DNA from: Rosellinia necatrix
Lineage: Eukaryota; Ascomycota; Sordariomycetes; Xylariales; Xylariaceae
Length of the DNA stretch: 64,000 nucleotides
Assembly (NCBI GenBank): GCA_021209875.1
Contig: JAGYVD010000002.1
Coordinates: 1,612,001 to 1,676,000 of the forward strand
Direction of reading: 5' to 3'
The position numbers and the translations under genes are program-made. This document shows, piece by piece, positions 44,889 through 56,228 of this stretch (position 1 is the first letter of the stretch; the number at the start of each line of letters is the position of its first letter). The notes beneath the pieces were generated by a model, which did not search any database, was not told the DNA's origin, and saw only the letters and a program-made list of their open reading frames with translations.

Positions 44889-45807
44889 GGTTAATTGGGT
44901 GTGTTTGGTTCTAGTAATTTCTCTCTAGAGTAGTTTGGTTTTGAGTGGTATCTTTGTGGGGGAAAAAAAAAAAGAAAAAAAAAGAAGAATTTATTATATT
45001 ATAACGGAGTCTATTTGTATAGGCTGTGTTGATGATAGATGTTGGGATCGATTGTTAGCACGTGCTGACTGTAGTACGAAGTTCAGTTGTTTCCGAGGCG
45101 GCTCAATTCAAAATGGAGTTCGAAGACAGGGATCTCCACACTACTGTATTGAGGCGCTTTCGAGGTACGGACCGACCCACTCTCCCATGCTTATCATCTT
45201 ATCGGGCTGCAGAAACGGTGCAACCGATGCAAGCACCAGGGCACTGCGGGGGAGGGGTACGTGCGGTACCTTTGGAGGGGCATTTAACAAGCTGCGCGCA
45301 AAAAATTTGAGGATGTTCGCGGACCCGGTCCGACATCGTTCAGTCTCCAGCCAGGTCAGGGTGGTTTGGTTTGGTTTCACCCAATCCCGTACTTGACGGC
45401 AGCTACACATATTCCACAAGTATTACAACAGAGCCGGACCACGAACGCGACACCCGATCCGAAGGGGTTCGCGCGAGATCCAACATCCTCAACCGCCGTC
45501 TACAATTTTCAACTTGCAACTTAGAACAGAATAGTTGCAGGATTGTTGGGGAATTGTTTCAGAGCTATTGCAGAATTGTTGCACAAATCATTTGCCCGCG
45601 GGGAAAAAAAAAAAAAAAAAAGAAGAAGAAAAAGAAAAGAAAAGAAAAGAATAAGTTGCTAGCTGGACAAAAGAACAGTTGCCGACTAACTGGCTCAGCG
45701 AAGGTATTTAAGAAGGCAGGCAGGCAGGCAAGCAGGCAGACAGGCAGATATTTCCCTCGCAAAAGACCTGGTTGTATTCTACTGCACCATCCCCAACGAC
45801 ACCTACT
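44889..45807. promoter_or_regulatory. Divergent promoter region, CAB5 / ADE5,7
   Basis: Holds one CACGTG box at 45,059-45,064 (within GCACGTGC), a purine-rich A/G tract at 45,601-45,655 and GGCAGGCA repeats at 45,715-45,750 just before the ADE5,7 start. TAGGTA motifs are nearly absent. No gene is seen between the start codons. Confidence 0.5.
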
Positions 45808-48246
45808 ATGACTTCATTTTCTCACATGCCAGCTATGAGTGCACGACCTCGTCCCCTTCGTGTCTTGCTTATCGGCAATGGCGGTAGGGAACATGCCATC
45901 GCCTGGAAGCTGAGTCAATCCCCCTTGGTTGAGTCCATAATAGCGGTACCGGGCAACGGAGGTACGGCGACCTGCCCCAAAACCAGCAACAACGCTTCGG
46001 TGTCAGCCGAGGACTTCCCTGCGCTGCTGGAATTGGCGAGGAAAGACGGCATCAACTTCGTCATCCCCGGTCCTGAGGCGCCCCTGGTCGCTGGTGCCGT
46101 GGATTTCTTTGAAGATGCCGGCATCAAATGCTTTGGCCCGTCCAAGGCCGCTGCGTACATGGAGGGCAGCAAGACGTTTTCTAAGGACTTCATGAAGAAG
46201 CACAACATCCCAACTGCCGCCTATGAGAACTTCTCCGATTATGAGAAGGCCCGCCAATATCTGGACAGCGTCCAACACGACGTTGTTATCAAGGCCAGCG
46301 GCTTGGCAGCGGGGAAAGGAGTTATTATTCCGACAACGAGGGATGAGGCTCATCGCGGACTGAAAGATATTATGCAGGACAGAGAGTTTGGCGCCGCTGG
46401 AGACGAGGTCGTCATCGAAGAGTTTCTAACCGGCGATGAGCTTAGTATCCTGACATTTAGCGACGGGTACACGATAAGGTCCCTTCCTCCTGCCCAAGAC
46501 CATAAGAGAATCGGCGAAGGGGATACGGGTCTCAACACGGGCGGCATGGGCTGCTACGCGCCCACGAACATAGCTACGCCAGAGCTTGTGGCGCAAATCG
46601 ACCGGGATATCATACAGCCTACTATCGATGGTATGCGCAAGGATGAAATCCCATTCAAGGGCGTTCTATTCACTGGCCTTATGATTACCTCTTCGGGACC
46701 CAAAGTGCTAGAGTATAATGTGCGATTCGGCGACCCAGAAACCCAGACGGTTTTGCCCCTGTTATCCGATGACACGGATCTGGCCAAGGTTATGCTGGCT
46801 TGCTCAAAGGGGCATCTCGATAGTGTGTCAATTAAAATCAAAGACGAATTTAGCGCCACGGTTGTTGCTGCTGCCGGTGGCTACCCAGAATCCTATACCA
46901 AGGGTGACGAGATTACCGTTCAAACCCCACCTTCAGGTGTTAACATCTTCCACGCGGGGACGAAATTAACGGGCGGCAAGCTCCAGACCGCGGGTGGCCG
47001 GGTGATAGCAGCAAGCGCCACGGCTAAGGAGAGCTTGCGGGCGGCGGTAGACAAGGCCTATGAAGGTGTCAAGCACATCCACTTCGACGGCATGTACTAC
47101 CGCAAAGACATAGCACACAGGGCGTTCAAACCCACGGCCGACACGAAGGAGGCTCTGACATACGCGGAAGCTGGAGTCAGCATCGATGCTGGAAATCAAC
47201 TGGTGGAACGGATACGCGCCGCGGTCCGTTCGACGCGGCGGCCCGGCGCGGACGCCGAGATCGGCGGGTTCGGCGGTGAGGTCGACCTTGCAAAGGCGGG
47301 CTTCGCCGGCGACTCCCCGATCATGGTGGGCGCCATCGACGGCGTGGGCACGAAGCTGATGATCGCGCAGGCGACTTCGGACCACAGCACGGTGGGCATC
47401 GACCTTGTGGCCATGAACGTCAACGACCTGGTTGTGCAGGGTGCCGAGCCGCTCATGTTCCTCGACTACTTCGGCTGCAGCAAGCTGAACAGCGAGGTGG
47501 CGGCGCAATTCGTCGAGGGCGTGGCCGCCGGGTGCCGCGAGGCGCGCTGCGCCCTCGTCGGCGGCGAGACGGCCGAGATGCCCGGCATGTACAGCGCCGA
47601 CGACTACGACGCCGCCGGCGCCGCCATCGGCGCCATGCTCCCCGGCAACCGCCTCCCGCGCCTCGACGCCATGCAGGCCGGCGACGTGCTCCTCGGCCTC
47701 GCCTCCTCGGGCGTGCATTCCAACGGCTTCTCCCTCGTGCGCCGCATCCTCGCCCGCGAGAACCTGGCATACTCGGCCCCCGCGCCCTGGCTGTCCCCGT
47801 CCTCCTCCTCGTCCGCCACCACCACCACCACCGCTACCACCGCCACCGTCGGCGAGTCCCTGCTGACGCCGACGCGCATCTACGTGCGCTCCGTCCTCAA
47901 GGCGCTCCCGCGCCTCAAGGGCCTCGCCCACATCACCGGCGGCGGCCTGACGGAGAACGTGCCGCGCGCGCTCCCCGCGCACCTCGCCGCCGACATCGAC
48001 GTCCGCGCCTGGGACCTGCCCCCCGTCTTCCGCTGGCTCCGGGCCGCCGGCAACGTGCGCGCGTCCGAGATGGCCCGCACCTTCAACGCCGGCATCGGCA
48101 TGGTCGCCGTCGTCGCCGCCGCCGACGCCGACGACGTCGCCCGCCTCCTCCGCGCCGAGGGCGAGACCGTTTACGCTATCGGCTCCCTCGTCCCCCGCCC
48201 CGACGGCGGCGAGGCCTGCGTCCTCAACGGCTTGGAGTCCTGGTAG
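45808..48246 (+). CDS. ADE5,7: Bifunctional GARS-AIRS (glycinamide ribotide synthetase / aminoimidazole ribotide synthetase)
   Basis: Single exon, 812 residues; yeast Ade5,7 has 802. The N-terminal half is phosphoribosylamine-glycine ligase: [19 protein letters not shown], an ATP-grasp region with [18 protein letters not shown] and [12 protein letters not shown]. The C-terminal half, from about residue 460, is AIR synthetase: [33 protein letters not shown] and [13 protein letters not shown]. It performs steps two and five of de novo purine synthesis in the cytosol. The ATG at 45808 is the first in frame; ATGs at 45826 and 45835 are alternatives just before the domain. From about 47,200 nearly every codon ends in G or C, whereas the GARS half has ordinary usage. 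Confidence 0.96.
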   Translation: MTSFSHMPAMSARPRPLRVLLIGNGGREHAIAWKLSQSPLVESIIAVPGNGGTATCPKTSNNASVSAEDFPALLELARKDGINFVIPGPEAPLVAGAVDFFEDAGIKCFGPSKAAAYMEGSKTFSKDFMKKHNIPTAAYENFSDYEKARQYLDSVQHDVVIKASGLAAGKGVIIPTTRDEAHRGLKDIMQDREFGAAGDEVVIEEFLTGDELSILTFSDGYTIRSLPPAQDHKRIGEGDTGLNTGGMGCYAPTNIATPELVAQIDRDIIQPTIDGMRKDEIPFKGVLFTGLMITSSGPKVLEYNVRFGDPETQTVLPLLSDDTDLAKVMLACSKGHLDSVSIKIKDEFSATVVAAAGGYPESYTKGDEITVQTPPSGVNIFHAGTKLTGGKLQTAGGRVIAASATAKESLRAAVDKAYEGVKHIHFDGMYYRKDIAHRAFKPTADTKEALTYAEAGVSIDAGNQLVERIRAAVRSTRRPGADAEIGGFGGEVDLAKAGFAGDSPIMVGAIDGVGTKLMIAQATSDHSTVGIDLVAMNVNDLVVQGAEPLMFLDYFGCSKLNSEVAAQFVEGVAAGCREARCALVGGETAEMPGMYSADDYDAAGAAIGAMLPGNRLPRLDAMQAGDVLLGLASSGVHSNGFSLVRRILARENLAYSAPAPWLSPSSSSSATTTTTATTATVGESLLTPTRIYVRSVLKALPRLKGLAHITGGGLTENVPRALPAHLAADIDVRAWDLPPVFRWLRAAGNVRASEMARTFNAGIGMVAVVAAADADDVARLLRAEGETVYAIGSLVPRPDGGEACVLNGLESW

Positions 48247-48922
48247 ACAGGGACTCCGCCCCTCTTCCTCTCACTCACACACACCCCCCCTTTTTTTTTC
48301 CTTTCTCTCTTTCAAAACTGAACACGGGACGCCGGGACGTGGGATAGGTTCGGCGGCTTCGGGCTAGGGGTTATCGGTAGACAAAAAACCAAAAACAAAA
48401 ACAAAAACAAAACAATTGCAATGCATTGACAATGAAAAGAATCATTAAATATCTGCCGATGCTACTACTGCTGTTGCTGTTGCTGTTGCTGTTGCTATTT
48501 CTCGTGCTTTCTTTTATGCGCGCGTGTGTGAGGCAGCGATAAATCACTACAATAATCTCGCAATTCGGTAAATAATCGCGGTCAGTGATTCTCGAGAGAA
48601 CTATTGTAGTATAGAAGGGTGCAGCAGGCCTGATATTTACCGGAGAAATCCAAACGTCAATGGTTCGGGAAGGTGGCACTAAATCCCAGACGATTAAAAG
48701 AATACAGTTGATGTAGACTAATAAAATCTATTCCTGCTTTTCAGACAATTGTTGTAGAAGGTTGGCCTTGTAGCATTCTCCAACATTAACGACACAGAGT
48801 AGATATGAGACAGATGTTTTATATTTGAGTATCCTCATTTAGTGCTGTGCTTTCGCTCTAAGTTTATGTATGTACAATAGTAATCCGACCGTAAAATCAA
48901 TACTACGTGCAATCGCTCCGTT
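48247..48922. other. Convergent intergenic region, ADE5,7 / ATG15
   Basis: 3' ends of convergent genes; a TGTTGC hexanucleotide array at 48,470-48,497 and CAAAAA repeats at 48,390-48,412. No gene seen. Confidence 0.5.
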
Positions 48923-50969
48923 CTATATCTCGTCATTATCCCAAGCCCCATCTGCGTTTTCCATATCAGGCGCCCATTTTTTGCATGTTCCATACCAATG
49001 TCTTTCGGCACAATGCGACTTTGGTGGCTGGGCAACCGGCGTTTCCCCTGGAGAGGTAGGTATGGGCATAAAAGGTGGTGCGGTGATTTGATGAAACTGA
49101 GGCGTTGTGGCAGTAGTTGTGATCGTTTTGTCCTTACAGCCGAACCAACCTGGGCTGGAGCAGGTTGTCGACGTCATAGGAGCGGTGGCTAGAGAAGAGG
49201 ATGCACTAGTTTCGTCGTTACATCCAAACCAGCCGGGTGTAGCGCAAGTCGTTGTTGCTATTGTCGTTGTAATAGTGGGCGTGGCTTGCGAAGTTGTTGT
49301 CTCGGCTGTGGTGGTCTTGTCCTTACATCCAAACCAACCAGGGGTTTCACACGTTGAGGTGGACGTCGTCACAGAAGTTGTCGTGGTAACAGTGCCTGCC
49401 GTCGTAGTCTTATCATTGCAACCCCACCAACCAGGAGTCTCGCAGGTCGCTGTCCGAGTACGAGTTTTGGTGCTTGTCTGAATGCTCGTGGTTGTGGTTG
49501 TCCCGTCTGTGCTGTTGCTCTCGTACATTTTCCAGTATGCGCAGTCCCGGCACTCGGGAGTATATTTGCATTCCGGGACAGTGTCATACTTCCTGATCAC
49601 GTCGTTAATTACTGAGCGGATTTTATGAGTGCCGATACCAACACGCCAGCCGTGATCGGCTACTGTGTCGTATGTGCACTCGTACCCGGAATGGCAAGCC
49701 GTTTCCAAGGCATAGCCGCCGTAAGAGCATGATGCCGTGGCACCATTGCAGGTGCCGACGTAAATAGGATCAGCTGTATGACCGAAGTGGTATGCTCCTG
49801 TGTACTGGCGGCTCTGAGGAAATTGAGGGTCACTATGGGGCGGAGATGGCAGCCCGAGACGTGAAGCTGCTAGCGCTTCTGGCACAGCCTCGAATGTGAC
49901 AACGGGCACACCGTATGTGAGGCCCACCAGAGAACTAACAGCTCCACCGAGGGAGTGGCCGGCAACCCAGACGTTGGAGTTTGGGTAAAGCTCGGTGACG
50001 TTGGCGAAAAGCTCTCTGGCGGCTTGGTAATACCGATTTTCGTCGCGCAAGGCCTCCCGAACACAGGTGTTATTGCAGGAGTAGGTTCCGGTGGCGCAAT
50101 CGCAGACCTGTCGATATGTCCATTGCCCTTGTTGCGCGCAGCAACAACTAAAGAACAGATTATCATTGATTTTGTCGTTTGTCGTTGTTCCGTCACCATC
50201 GAAAACGGCCGGTGACGTGCCCTTCAAGCCAATGACGATGGTAGAGTTGGTCTCATCCCCCCATATGTGCCCACGAAGTCCGTCGGACTCCCAGCCGAAA
50301 TCGGCCGACCGGTTGAACGGCCTCCCGACCTCTTCCCAGTCTGGCAGATCGGGAGACTCTACGTAGGCGTTTGCCACTATCAAGGCCATGGTAAGGACGG
50401 TCTCCTTGTCGGTAACGTCGGGGACTGGGACATCGTCGATGGTCCAGGCGGATGAGGAACTTGCGAGCACATAGCCTCGCTGGCGAGAGACGGCGACTAG
50501 GGGATCCACAGTGCTCGGCCGCCTGTCTACTAGGCGTTCTATCTTCTGTGCACGACTCTTCGCTCTAAGACCCGTGACCCGTTCCGGGGGGTGGGTGTCC
50601 TCGCCAGTGAGCCATACCTGGGCCTCCGGGTGTCGGATGTCTTGTTTTCGATGTAGACCAGGATGGCGATAGGTCCCATGATGGAGGATGTGGCGGAGGG
50701 TCTGTGTCTGTGATTAGCAAGAGCGCCGCCGCATCAGGGCGAGAATTCCGGGACAAGGGATAGCATACGAAGACGTGCTCAGCAGGCGGAGGGGGTTCTG
50801 GCACCAAGGGGGCTAATATCGGGCTATCTGAGAATGCGAAATCGGGATTAGATATGGAGGCCGCGACGGGAGAGGCAGATAATGCCAGAAAAGATAGAAG
50901 GAGGTTGGCGGTGACGCGACCGGCAGAATCGCAGGTTGTTGATGTTGACCGTCTCCGGTTCATTATCAT
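48923..50969 (-). CDS. ATG15: Autophagic vacuolar lipase Atg15
   Basis: Exons 50969-50769 and 50701-48923 join in phase 0 (VF / [11 protein letters not shown]) and give 659 residues. The N-terminus has a hydrophobic signal-anchor (about 21-38, [15 protein letters not shown]) as expected for a protein sorted to the vacuole. The lipase class 3 domain holds GHSLGG at 315-320 with Ser317 as nucleophile; Cys pairs such as [10 protein letters not shown] are typical of the family. It breaks down autophagic bodies and membranes in the vacuole lumen. The C-terminus has four tandem units like [11 protein letters not shown] separated by Thr-rich linkers, then HWYGTCKKW. The ATG at 50969 was chosen; a second lies two codons on. 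Divergent from the VPS9 gene. Confidence 0.94.
49130..49450 (-). repeat. Four cysteine repeats in the ATG15 tail
   Basis: Four in-frame copies of a C-x2-PGW(F/W)GC(K/N)D unit spaced by about 20-25 Thr/Ser-rich residues encode the C-terminal part of Atg15. The DNA copies are similar enough for unequal exchange. Confidence 0.85.
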
Positions 50970-52816
50970 AGTGACCGGTTTCGGGCAGGCAACGATGGAT
51001 AGGCAACAATAACAGACAAGCAAAGGCGACTCATTAGCCGAGTGAGCGAGAACAGGTGACTACCTAACGTCTAAGAATATCGAGACACGGGCGGTAGGGA
51101 GTAGTAGTAGTAGTAGTAGTGATAATAATAAGATGCGGTACTGTTGATGGCCACCCCGGTAATCCCGTGCAGATGGGAGGAAGGAAGAAGGAAAGAAAGT
51201 AGAGAGGTAGGTGATAGTTAGTTAGTTAGTTAGTGTAGATGAGGTGTCACGGTGTAAGGCGGATGACGATGGGTTCGATGGGTTCGTTGGGATAGTACCT
51301 AGGTTAGGTGGACTGGGGGTCAGATCCACTCCCCAACTGTGCTATAAGTTGATAGGTACAGAACAGGTAGGACGGAGACGGGCTGGCGGTGCGGGTGGCA
51401 GGCGCCTCTCCACAGTGCCCCAAAGCGCTACCACTCCCCATGCTGTCATCCCTGCTGTTAGGCACCGCGTGGGCATGGGCGGAGGAGGACTGTGGGTGTG
51501 ACCTATACCAGCATTCGGCATTGGATGAAATACTCCGATCTTTCATACAACTACATACACTATTGTATGTACACTAGCTAGCCTCAATGGTACCCTCTAC
51601 CACTCTACACTCTACGATCGAAGATTCTCGGAGACTGATACGTCTCTCTGGGTACCCATCTAGGGATCGACTGGTACCTAACCCTACCTAGGTAGGCACT
51701 TGAGTAGCCACGTTGGAAAACGCCTTACATTGATTGGTATTCTTGGCTCCCAGGGGCTCTCACCTCTTCGTGAGCTGTCTCTGCAGTACCTGAATAGGGT
51801 ACCGTAAGGACCGGCGTCTATCCCCCCTACCTAGGTGCGCTATCCAGTGACTTTACACTATTACATAGGTAGGTACCTAGGTACCAGCCTCGGCCCATGT
51901 CCCATACTGTGGTAGATAAGGTACCTTAGGTACTCAAGGATATGGATGGTACCTTGCATGATTAGCGATACATGCTCGATCAGGTTGGTGCCTATTCGTA
52001 TCCATTGGGTACCTGTAGCCTGTGGGTAGGCATCCATAGCCGCGAGACACCGACTCCGATAAGTTGGCACGAACGTATGTATGTACATGTTCAAATGGTC
52101 TTAAAATGATAGGTAGACTGCTTGTGGTTGGATGGTAGAATGATATGAATGAATAACTACCTTATGTAAGTTGTATATGAGGTGGTTTTCTACCCCTATC
52201 TAGGCCCGTCCTACCTAAGTACCTAGGTAAGCTTCTACCTAATCACTGTACCTAAGGTACCTAGGTAGTTTGGCTTTTGGGAGGACGACCTCGGAAGTAA
52301 GTACTCCAAGTAGGCACATGCTGTGTGAGAGGCACCTCAGGCATCCAAGGCACTTTAGTGTACACTACCTAGGCCCAAGGTTACTAGACCATCCATGTAA
52401 CTTTATACTAGTGTAAATGGGTGGAGAAATGTGTCCTAGTCCTGTATCGCATGTGCGACGCAACCCGGCACCACAATGCTCAGGTGCATGAACGCGACGG
52501 ACAGCTTCCCACAGCTCTTACATCAATCCCGCGTTCATGCTCCTCTTCTGCTCAACTCGCTGCCTAGCCCAATCCCACTAGCAGGTTACGGATTCTCGCC
52601 TCTGCCTTCGTGCTTGCTGTCTGATCGGCCGGTGGACGACGTACCTAGGACTACATAGCTGGAATGATAATACTTCGTTGGATCGCATGACCACGTTTCT
52701 GATCTCTCTCCCGAAGCCAGGTCCAACACAAGAACGTCTACTCGGTAGGGGTGAAAAGCGAAAGGATAGCATAACTACCTATCGCCAGTTCTCTCGATAT
52801 CTCGTCGGAGGCTGCC
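50970..52816. promoter_or_regulatory. Divergent intergenic region, ATG15 / VPS9-domain gene
   Basis: Contains an AGT trinucleotide tract (51,100-51,120), GTTA repeats (51,215-51,232) and dense CCTAGG/TAGGTA motifs at 51,295-51,305, 51,650-51,700, 51,825-51,930 and 52,195-52,275. No gene is supportable. Confidence 0.5.
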
Positions 52817-55149
52817 ATGTCATCCTCACCAGCCCCTAAGGGGCCCGAGCCTAAACCCGGGTCTCTGAAATCCACAAGATCATTCCAACACCCGTCCATC
52901 TCAGATGCGACCGACCACCCTCTGAGCCAAACCCAGAGATCAAATACCTTCCAGAATGGAACCACCCCAGAAGTAGTCGTTCAAGGGAGCCCAGAAGCCG
53001 GCCGGGAGCAGAAACCCGATGCCTTCGAATCCGGCCCTACCGAGGGGGATGAGGAGGTAGAAGTCCCCCGAGCATCCGTCGATATAGGTATAATTCCGAT
53101 AGAGTTGGTCAGCATGACGGACAAGTAAGTCGATAAGCTGGTGGCATGGAACCTGGCGACTGAAGAGCTAACCCGGCTCTCCCCTCAGTTTCATCGACTC
53201 TTTATCCGCCAAAGTCCACCCAACGCCGCCTAATATTGACAATCTCTCGAGGATTTTTCAAGACTTTTACCATACGGCTGCACAGCATATACAAACCCAC
53301 ATAGCCTCTCTCGCCAGTCGGCAAACCCGCGAACATTCTCTCAGCGCCTCGAGTTCCGCCCGCGCATCGGCCGCGAGCATATTACGTGCTAAAGCGGCCT
53401 CTATCGGGACGAAGGATAAGACGAAGACCGCACAAGCACATGAGCCGGAACAGCAAATGCTCACAGCCGAGGAGTTGGCCGAAAGGAAGCGGGCGAGGAG
53501 GGCGCTTGAACAAAAGAAGGTTCTGGTAGAAGAAGCAGTGGAGAGACGGCTCTGCGAAGGCATCTACGATCGGATATATCGCCACAGAAGCACGCAAGAT
53601 GAAGCCCAAGACGACAAGCTAAGGTCTAAGACAGCCGCGTTGGCTGTTGTAGGTATTGGTCCGGCAGATCTTGGAGTTGATTTGGGGGAATCCCCAGAGG
53701 ACGGGCCGGAAGTGCTGGCGAAGAAGAATGAAGAGATTAGTGAGCATTTGGAACAGGCGCGAAGAGACCTCATCCTCATGAACCAGAAGAGATATCCTCT
53801 AGGAAAGCTTAATTGCCTCAAAGCCGCCCATAAGAGCATTGTCGACACCTTATCATATTTCCACCCTTCTTCCTCAGCAGATGAGATCATGCCCATGTTA
53901 ATCTACACACTAATAACAATGCCTCCTGAGAATCTCAACGTCATCAGCGACTCAAATTTCATTCAGAGATTCCGCTGGGAAGAAAAGCTCGAGGGGGAGA
54001 CGGCATATTGTTTAACAAACCTCGAAGCCGCGATAACGTTCTTGCAAACGGTAGACCTAGCCAGCCTGAGAGCTGATGAGGCATCCACGACGCCAAGCAA
54101 ACCCGGAATTTCCAAAACCGAGACCTTCCCGCCAGCCTTCACGGCAGGCCTCTCTACGACTACCTCGAGCCCGGTAGCTACGACATCGGAGAATGCACTA
54201 GGGACAAGACCAGTACAAACAGCCAGCAGCCTCCGAGCCGCAGTCCAGCGTCGCAGGTTGAGTGATCTCATCCAGACACCAGCTCAGGCTATAGGAACAG
54301 CGAGCGACACGTTTTTTTACACTGCTGACCAGGGCATTAAAACAATTGGCAATAGTTTGAATGAAAGTTATAGGTTTCTGCTTGGTAAGCTTCGCGATAG
54401 CTCGGCTGATGGGCGTGAAGTTATTGTGCCGCGCACACTGGATGACGCCCGCAAACTGGTGGGGACACCATCTCCTGAAGATGATATGTCCCTGGATGAT
54501 TCCGTCTTACCACCGCGCCACGAGGACGCGGACCAATCATCGGCAACCGGCGACGATAAACTTTTCTCTCTGATCGCCAGCAAGAGGGCTGTCCGAGACC
54601 ACAGCACAGATAGTATCCGTAGTGGCCGAAGTGCTAGTAGTTCAAAAAGGCCTGGGTTTACCGAGGACGGCAAGGAGAAAGCTGCGGCGCCGAGCCCAAC
54701 ACCCCCGACGGCAAGCTCCAATCCGGCTCTGGTCGAATCGATGCGGAATCTCGGCAGTTCTTTGAACCCCATTAGCAGGCTCTCTAGCATGGGCATGATG
54801 CGAGGCTTCGGTCGAACGACGACGCCAGCGACGCCGCCTCCGAACCCAAAAGACCCCGTAGCCAAGGTAGCCGAAAGCGTGGATCTAGCAACGGTACGAT
54901 ATAACCACATTGCGCCGCTGCGCTTATTTTGAAAGGAAATAGTTCCAGCTAACACTCAACGTATAGGCGTTTCCCGACATTGCTCCGTCGCTGCCACCAA
55001 AGGACGCGCCTAAGATCGACCCGCCAAAGAAGCGCTTCATGGAGTTGCAGAACCCCGCCGACTTGAGACTTGGTGAAGTGCTGGAACTGCTCCGGGATTA
55101 TCGAAGGTTAGCAGGGGCGTTGAAAGATATGAATGCATTCAAAGAATGA
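52817..55149 (+). CDS. VPS9-domain guanine nucleotide exchange factor (Rab5 GEF)
   Basis: Exons 52817-53124, 53189-54893 and 54967-55149 encode 731 residues. After a disordered N-terminus (1-100) comes a helical bundle with a charged coiled coil (AEELAERKRARRALEQKK). The VPS9 domain follows (about 265-330): NCLKAAHKSIVDTL, then ADEIMPMLIYTLI with the conserved Asp and Tyr that contact the Rab, and LEGETAYCLTNLEAAITFL. VPS9 domains load GTP on Rab5/Vps21-type GTPases at endosomes. The rest is Ser/Thr/Pro-rich and disordered, with a conserved-looking last 35 residues (KKRFMELQNPADLRLGEVLE). No CUE ubiquitin-binding domain is seen, so it is closer to Muk1-type than to Vps9 itself. Confidence 0.88.
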
Positions 55150-56228
55150 GCCATCTCGGGAAGTGACGGGTGATGTCCAGCCCGCCATTGTCAGGCTAGG
55201 GCGCAAAATTGTAGACCTGCCCATGACGGCAAAGCATAAACATGGCTGGAGTTAATAGGCATATAGCATAGTGTGGGTAGGCATTCGTTCGAAGGACACA
55301 ATTGGAATTTACGGATCTGGGCGATCTAGCTGTGGTTGTCTTGGTACGTTTTGAAGGGGTGCGAGGAGGTGCACTGGAAGTTATAGAAACCTGTTTTGCT
55401 TGAGTTGTCTGATTTATGTTTCGTGTATCGTGCGTGTTGGTGTGATTAGGATTGTGCGAGGACATGCTGAAGTCATCCTCAGACCCTTGGTCCCCACGAC
55501 TCTCATACAACATGACTTCATCCGAAACACGCGAAATTATGTGGGTGAATAGATACAAGGCTCGAGATACAGTACGTTTGCAGGTCTAGTTTTATAGAGT
55601 GCGCGCGTGCTTGTGGTACGGGGGGGTATAACACCATGCAGGTAATAGGCTACGAGAAGAATAAAATGCATTCTTTTTCAGAGAGAGCACCGCGAGCACC
55701 TGCTCAAGTCCTATCCCATCCATCCCTTGTCCCTCCCCTAGGCTCCCAATTTCCCTCGCAATGCGGACAACAGCAGAAAAGAAAGAAGAAAAAAACGAAA
55801 CACCCCGAGTAATGCTGAGACCTTTTGACCGAATGAAGCCGAACAGACTTTGGAGCCGGGAACACTGAGATGGGGGAGATCGGATGAACAGACAGCGGCG
55901 CTCGTCCCCCCAATTTCCCTGATGTTTGCAGATGATACTGGAATCAAAGGAGTGGATGGAATGGGGGTACAAGACAGTGCTTTCCCATACTTGTTGTTAG
56001 ACAGGCCCGGCCAGCGAAGGGCAAAACGTGTCTTATTGTCTCCCTCGCTTCCCTTATACCCTCGAATTAGAATATATGTATTTGTACGGTAGGTATTATC
56101 ATACGAAATAAAAAGGCCTCAGTAGTAGAGCAATTGCTGGGGTGGTGTGAGCGTCGTATGCCATGTCCAGAGGAGATATAATAGCAAGCGATAGTCACGC
56201 TAGCCCAGTGGCACGACCCCTAATTCTA
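55150..56228. other. Convergent intergenic region, VPS9 gene / alpha-actinin
   Basis: Contains both 3' untranslated regions. Short overlapping frames on the minus strand (55,196-55,558; 55,592-55,972) show no family features. No gene called. Confidence 0.5.

Noticed and set aside
46966..47982. 338-codon minus-strand frame opposite ADE5,7
   Set aside because: It is a shadow of the GC-rich AIR synthetase half: high GC at third positions removes stop codons on the other strand. Composition is Ala/Gly/Arg/His without domain features.
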